A stretch of 9,494 bases of DNA from Planctomycetota bacterium. Lineage in GTDB: Bacteria; Planctomycetota; PLA2; JAEUHO01. The position numbers were made by a program, and so were the translations under genes. The stretch spans positions 1 through 9,494 of the forward strand of contig JARGNS010000106.1 of assembly GCA_029213105.1 (NCBI GenBank), in the 5' to 3' direction. This document shows positions 5,837 to 9,494 of this stretch, piece by piece. Numbering within the stretch: position 1 is the first letter of the stretch; each line of letters begins with the position of its first letter. Under the pieces are notes generated by a model that was not told the DNA's origin, made no database searches, and saw only the letters and a program-made list of their open reading frames with translations.

Positions 5837-8296
5837 ATGCGGCGGATGGCTGCCGCTTCCGACCACCCCCAGATCCGCGTCTTCGGCGCGCGGACCCACA
5901 ACCTGCGGGATCTCGACCTCGCGATCCCGCGTGCGGCCTGGACCGTCGTCTGCGGGGTCTCGGGCTCGGGGAAGTCCTCCCTGGTGGTCGACACCCTGGG
6001 GGCCGAGTCTCGCCGCCGCTTCCTGGGCACCCAACGCGGCGGCGCCGCCCTCGAAGGACTGCCGCGCCCCGATGTCGATCGCATCGAGGGGTTGCCCCCC
6101 GCCGTGAGCGTGGGCTTCTCATCCCGGCGGCCGGGCGTGCGGGCCACGCTCGGAACCCTCACGGAGGTGACCCACGCCCTGCGGGCGCTGTTCATGCGCG
6201 CCGCCGTACCCCACTGCCCGACCTGCGACACGCCCGTCGAGGCCACCTCGCGGGAGGCGGTGGCCGCGGCCTTGCTCGCCTGGCCCGAGGGCACGAAGGT
6301 CGTCCTGCTTGCCCCCCGTGGCGTCGGGCCGGAGGCCGTCGAGCAGGTGGGCCGCGACGGCTTCGTACGCGTGCGCATCGCCGGCGGGGCCGTCGTGCGA
6401 CTCGAAGAACTGGAAGGCGCAGGCATCGGGGCAGACGATCGCGTCGAGGCCGTGGTCGACCGCCTCGTCGTCAAGCCGAGCGCGGCCGATCGCTTCGGCG
6501 CGTCGGTCGACCAGGCCTTCGCCTTGGGGGCAGGCCGCATGGTGGCGCAACGCCTCGGCGGCGACGCCCCCCGCGACCACGCCTTCGCCGACCGCCCGTG
6601 GTGCGCCACGTGCGACACGCTCTACCCCGCGCTGAGCACGTCGCTGTTCTCGTTCAACAGTCCCCAAGGCGCCTGCCCGACCTGCGAAGGACGCGGCGCG
6701 CTCGAGGACACGACCTGCAGCGACTGCGACGGCACGCGCCTCGCGCCCTACCCGCGCGCCGCCCTGCTCGGCGGCACGAGCCTGCCCGCGCTCGAGGCCT
6801 TGTCCGTCGAGGCGTTGCACGCGCAGCTCCAGGGGCTTGCCCTCGACGCATCCCTGGAAGCCCTGACCCGGCCCTCCCGCGAGGATGCCCTCGCGCGCCT
6901 CGACTTCCTGACACAGGTCGGGGTCGGCTACCTGGCCCCCGCGCGCGCCGGCGACACCCTCTCGACGGGGGAACTCCGCCGGGCGCGCCTCGCCACGGCC
7001 TGCGCCGCGCGCATGAGCGGGCTGCTCTACCTCCTCGACGAGCCGACCGCCGGCCTGCATCCGGCCGACCGCGAGCCCCTGCGGGCGCGCCTGCGAGCCC
7101 TGGTGGCGGAAGGCAACACCGTCGTGTGCGTCGAGCACGACCTGGCCACGCTGCGCGAGGCCGACCACCTCATCGAGATCGGTCCCGCCTCCGGCCCGCG
7201 CGGCGGCGCGCTCGTGGCCGCAGGCACCCCCGCCGACGTGCTCGCCTCGAGCGCCAGTCCCACCGCGGCGGCCTTCGCGGCGCAGCCCGCTGCGCTCACC
7301 GCGGCCCCGCGTGACGGCGACGCCTGGATCGAGGTGGTGGGCGCTGCGCGCCACAACCTGCAGGACGTCGCATGCCGCTTCCCCGCCCGCGGCCTCACGG
7401 CCGTGACCGGGGTCAGCGGCGCGGGCAAGAGCACGCTCGCCCTGGAGTGCATCGCACCCGCCGCGCTGGCGTGCGTCCAGGGCGATCCGCTCCCGGCGCA
7501 CACGCTCGCCGGCTTGCACGGGATGGACGCCTACGACCGGGTGATCCGTGCCGGCGCGTCTGCGCCGCGCCATGCGCGCGCCGTGGCCGGCAGCGTCCTG
7601 CGCGTGCTGCCGCCGCTGCGCTCGCTCTTTGCCCAGACCCTCGAGGCGCGCGCGCGTGGTTGGGAGGCCGCTTGGTTCTCCACGCACGTCCCGGGAGGAC
7701 GCTGCAGCGCGTGCAAGGGCACCGGGCGGCGTACCGTCGTGCTGCGTGACCTGCCCGAGCACCGCATCGCCTGCGATGTGTGCGGCGGACGCAAGTTCCG
7801 GGCGGACATCGATCGCGTGAAGGTGAAGGGCTACTCCTTCGCGGACATCCTCACGCTCACGATCCAAGACGCGGCGGCAATCTTCCGGGACCTGCCGCGC
7901 GTGCATCGCCCGCTCGCCGCGGCCGCCGACGTAGGACTCGGCTACGTGCCGCTCGGAGAGACGACCATGCGGCGCTCGGGTGGCGAAGCCTTGCGGCTGC
8001 GCCTGGCCGCCGCGCTTGGCCGCGGGGGGCGCACGCGCACGCTCTACGTACTCGACGAGCCGTGTGCCGGACTGCATCCCAGCGATGTCGCACACCTCAT
8101 CGGCGTACTTCGCAAGCTGACCGCCGAGGGCAATGCGGTGCTTGCGGTCGAGCACCACCTCGACCTCATTCGAGAGGCAGACCACGTCCTCGAGCTCGGA
8201 CCGGGCCCCGGTGCCGCGGGCGGCCGCCTCGTCTACGAGGGCCCGCCGGCCGAACTCCTCGAGGCCCGCGATTCCGCCACCGCACGCTACTTGTAG
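5837..8296 (+). CDS. Compact UvrA-family ABC ATPase (UvrA paralogue)
   Basis: This 819-aa protein is a tandem ABC ATPase of the UvrA family, whose members bind DNA as dimers and recognise lesions for UvrB. Seen in order: Walker A GVSGSGKSS (40-48); the HCPTCD motif (126-131); a UvrB-binding-like region (about 131-250, including GFVRVR and VVDRLVVK); zinc module C256-C259-C280-C283; a C294/C297 pair; signature LSTGE (375-379); Walker B LLDEP; and His434. The second half has Walker A GVSGAGKST (525-533), zinc module C623-C626-C646-C649, signature RSGGE (713-717), Walker B VLDEP and His773. Cysteine spacings equal those of canonical UvrA. The roughly 120-residue insertion domain normally between C283 and C294 is missing, which accounts for the short length (usual about 940). 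Both signature loops deviate from LSGGE. This suggests a secondary UvrA (damage or drug tolerance) rather than the housekeeping copy; that is an inference. ATG 5846 (residue 4) is an alternative start, and neither has a well-spaced Shine-Dalgarno. The gene is divergent from the membrane operon. Confidence 0.95.
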   Translation: MRRMAAASDHPQIRVFGARTHNLRDLDLAIPRAAWTVVCGVSGSGKSSLVVDTLGAESRRRFLGTQRGGAALEGLPRPDVDRIEGLPPAVSVGFSSRRPGVRATLGTLTEVTHALRALFMRAAVPHCPTCDTPVEATSREAVAAALLAWPEGTKVVLLAPRGVGPEAVEQVGRDGFVRVRIAGGAVVRLEELEGAGIGADDRVEAVVDRLVVKPSAADRFGASVDQAFALGAGRMVAQRLGGDAPRDHAFADRPWCATCDTLYPALSTSLFSFNSPQGACPTCEGRGALEDTTCSDCDGTRLAPYPRAALLGGTSLPALEALSVEALHAQLQGLALDASLEALTRPSREDALARLDFLTQVGVGYLAPARAGDTLSTGELRRARLATACAARMSGLLYLLDEPTAGLHPADREPLRARLRALVAEGNTVVCVEHDLATLREADHLIEIGPASGPRGGALVAAGTPADVLASSASPTAAAFAAQPAALTAAPRDGDAWIEVVGAARHNLQDVACRFPARGLTAVTGVSGAGKSTLALECIAPAALACVQGDPLPAHTLAGLHGMDAYDRVIRAGASAPRHARAVAGSVLRVLPPLRSLFAQTLEARARGWEAAWFSTHVPGGRCSACKGTGRRTVVLRDLPEHRIACDVCGGRKFRADIDRVKVKGYSFADILTLTIQDAAAIFRDLPRVHRPLAAAADVGLGYVPLGETTMRRSGGEALRLRLAAALGRGGRTRTLYVLDEPCAGLHPSDVAHLIGVLRKLTAEGNAVLAVEHHLDLIREADHVLELGPGPGAAGGRLVYEGPPAELLEARDSATARYL

Positions 8297-8309
8297 GCCC
8301 ACGCCTTCA

Positions 8310-8332
8310 TCCACGACGCCGGATCTCGTGGA
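8310..8332 (+). promoter_or_regulatory. Short hairpin in UvrA-hydrolase intergenic region
   Basis: TCCACGA (8310-8316) and TCGTGGA (8326-8332) form a perfect 7-bp stem with a 9-base loop, starting 14 bases after the UvrA-like stop codon. There is no T run after it, so it is a weak candidate for an intrinsic terminator. Its right arm covers the first three bases of a GGAGG Shine-Dalgarno, so an effect on translation of the next gene is also conceivable. Confidence 0.35.
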
Positions 8333-8334
8333 GG
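8330..8334 (+). promoter_or_regulatory. Ribosome binding site for an alternative upstream start
   Basis: GGAGG lies 5 bases before ATG 8340, which is in frame with the downstream lipoprotein gene. Starting there would add 20 residues (MQRGTPAGAPSDSG...) ahead of the signal peptide. That extension is acidic and unlike a lipoprotein n-region, so the start is disfavoured despite the strong site. Confidence 0.35.
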
Positions 8335-8386
8335 GGCTCATGCAGCGGGGTACGCCTGCAGGCGCGCCCAGTGACTCGGGCTCGGT

Positions 8387-8393
8387 GGAAGGG
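8387..8393 (+). promoter_or_regulatory. Ribosome binding site deciding the lipoprotein start
   Basis: GGAAGGG lies 6 bases before ATG 8400 and directly abuts ATG 8394. The spacing favours 8400 as the initiation codon, which also gives a compact lipoprotein signal peptide. Confidence 0.65.
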
Positions 8394-8399
8394 ATGAAG

Positions 8400-9494
8400 A
8401 TGCAGACTTCACGTTCGTTGCAGGTGGTGTTCCTGGTGACCGCGCTGGTGTGGTGCGCCGGCTGCACGATGACGCCTCGGTTCACCCACGCACGCGAGGC
8501 CTTCCCGGGGGTCAAGCACTTCTACGATCAGGAAGACCGCAGCGTCTCCCTGCTCTTCATCCACGGCATGGGCGGCTTCTCGAGCCCGAATGCCGGAGAC
8601 AAGGAAGACCCGCAGATCGCGATCGAGTACCTCGCCACGGAACTCGGCCTGACGCTCCGCACGGCGGAGACGCTCACGTTGGAGCACGCGTGGCGTGGTC
8701 ACGTCCTGCAGTGGGAGTTCCTGCGTGCGGACGAGACCGTGGCCATGCGCGCGTACGCCCTGCATTGGAAGGGCACGACGAAGAAGATCACCGAGGCGCT
8801 GCAGAAGGCCGACAACGTCCCCCCGCTGGACTGCGCCCGCCCGATGGCCACAGCCAAGATCAAGGCGCGGATGAACGACGCGCTGGGCGATGTCGTGCTC
8901 TACGCCGGCCCCTACGGCGTGACGATCCAGGACACCGTCATCGAGGCGATGATCAAGGTGGATGCGAACGAGCGAGCCCATGCCAGCGGACGCCGCACGA
9001 TCATCCCCGTGACCTGGAGCCTGGGAAGCCGGATCCTCTTCGACACGCTGAAGCGCATGCACGAGGACGCGGACTGCGACTGCAAGGAGCTGGCTCAGAG
9101 CGTGCCCGTCGCGTTCATGCTCGCCAACCAGGTGCAGTTCCTCGCACTCGCCTCGCACCCGCCCAGCGACGACGGGACGGACGGCGTGGCGGCCGCGGCG
9201 GCCGACGACGGGCAGCCCACGTCGAAGATGGGGCAGCTGCTGCTGCCGTTCGAGAAGGCGCATGCGCCGGACGAGAAGACGTACATCGTCGGCGTCACCG
9301 ACCCGAGCGACCTGCTCTCCTGGCCGCTACCCGAGAGCAAGGAGGGCTCCAGCGTCGTGATGATCAACGCCTATCACGCCGCCGCCCAGTCGGGTTTCTG
9401 GATCCCCGTCCTCGGCACGTTGGGCAATCCGTACAGCGCGCACACGGACTACGGCGCCGACGCGCAGGTGCTGCGCTGGTTGCTGCATGGCAAC
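8400..9494 (+). CDS. Lipoprotein alpha/beta-hydrolase (lipase/esterase-like), 3' partial
   Basis: The frame is open to the last base (365 codons) with no stop, so the C-terminus lies outside the window. Residues 1-21 form a signal peptide with hydrophobic core VVFLVTALVW, followed by CAGC; Cys22 is the likely lipidated residue, although Cys at the lipobox -3 position is unusual. The mature part begins with a strand and oxyanion-type motif LLFIHGMGG (His55-Gly56). The nucleophile elbow is TWSLGSRILFDTL with Ser207, where Thr replaces the first Gly of GxSxG. An acidic motif TDPSDLLSWPLP offers Asp301 or Asp304, and AHTDYG offers His348. The order Ser, Asp, His fits a complete serine-hydrolase triad as in secreted lipases and esterases. 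An anchored extracytoplasmic hydrolase acting on lipids or esters is inferred; the substrate is unknown. Residues about 258-277 are a low-complexity Asp/Ala linker. ATG 8400 is chosen from ribosome-binding-site spacing. The gene follows the UvrA-like gene by 103 bases on the same strand. Confidence 0.85.
   Translation, partial: MQTSRSLQVVFLVTALVWCAGCTMTPRFTHAREAFPGVKHFYDQEDRSVSLLFIHGMGGFSSPNAGDKEDPQIAIEYLATELGLTLRTAETLTLEHAWRGHVLQWEFLRADETVAMRAYALHWKGTTKKITEALQKADNVPPLDCARPMATAKIKARMNDALGDVVLYAGPYGVTIQDTVIEAMIKVDANERAHASGRRTIIPVTWSLGSRILFDTLKRMHEDADCDCKELAQSVPVAFMLANQVQFLALASHPPSDDGTDGVAAAAADDGQPTSKMGQLLLPFEKAHAPDEKTYIVGVTDPSDLLSWPLPESKEGSSVVMINAYHAAAQSGFWIPVLGTLGNPYSAHTDYGADAQVLRWLLHGN

Noticed and set aside
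8310..8332. Intrinsic terminator after the UvrA-like gene
   Set aside because: The stem is only 7 bp and no T tract follows, so it is recorded as a hairpin and not as a terminator.
6119..8515. Long open frame (798 codons) on the minus strand opposite the UvrA-like gene
   Set aside because: It is antisense to a gene with complete, correctly spaced UvrA motifs. Long antisense frames are expected in such GC-rich coding sequence, and its translation is Gly/Arg/Ala-rich with no recognisable domain.
1..9494. Defence system, mobile element, CRISPR or RNA gene
   Set aside because: I saw no transposase, integrase, terminal inverted repeats, regularly spaced repeats, tRNA cloverleaf or rRNA-like stretch. 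The UvrA-like ATPase and the LOG/SLOG-type protein have no partner genes typical of a known defence operon.

Overview
The window is very GC-rich (about 70% by eye) with the strong G/C third-position preference typical of high-GC bacteria. It contains six protein-coding genes packed tightly on both strands. No rRNA, tRNA, CRISPR array, insertion sequence or phage gene was seen. The mix (Ig-like/FHA-like membrane protein, GPI-ethanolamine-phosphate-transferase-like enzyme, compact UvrA paralogue, lipoprotein hydrolase) would suit a high-GC environmental bacterium such as a planctomycete or myxobacterium. That placement is an inference; no marker gene in the window settles it.

Layout from left to right. 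(1) Bases 1-1698, plus strand: the 3' part of a large single-pass membrane protein with beta-rich, Ig-like segments, one transmembrane helix and a possible FHA-like C-terminal domain. (2) Bases 1706-5708 (possibly to 5797), minus strand: a three-gene operon, read right to left. It encodes a 203-aa four-helix membrane protein, a 934-aa alkaline-phosphatase-superfamily membrane enzyme resembling the eukaryotic PIG-N/PIG-O/PIG-G GPI ethanolamine phosphate transferases, and a 180-aa LOG/TIGR00725-type nucleotide-binding Rossmann protein. The first two genes overlap by one base (TGATG), and the third follows after 44 bases. (3) Bases 5709-5836: a divergent intergenic region with a 12-bp direct repeat. 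It also holds what looks like the displaced N-terminus of the 203-aa protein, suggesting a one-base frameshift. (4) Bases 5837-8296, plus strand: a compact UvrA paralogue with both ATPase halves and both four-cysteine zinc modules, but without the usual insertion domain. (5) Bases 8400-9494, plus strand, running off the right edge: a lipoprotein with an apparently complete alpha/beta-hydrolase triad.

The minus-strand operon reads as an envelope function. The catalytic domain of the large enzyme should face the periplasm and transfer or hydrolyse a phospho-head-group, with the four-helix protein as a translationally coupled partner. The role of the LOG-like protein there is unknown. The UvrA paralogue is a DNA-repair or drug-tolerance type ATPase and has no evident functional link to its neighbours. 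The region is mostly ordinary housekeeping or accessory coding sequence. The bacterial PIG-O-like operon, the stripped-down UvrA and the putative frameshift are the points that most deserve a second look.
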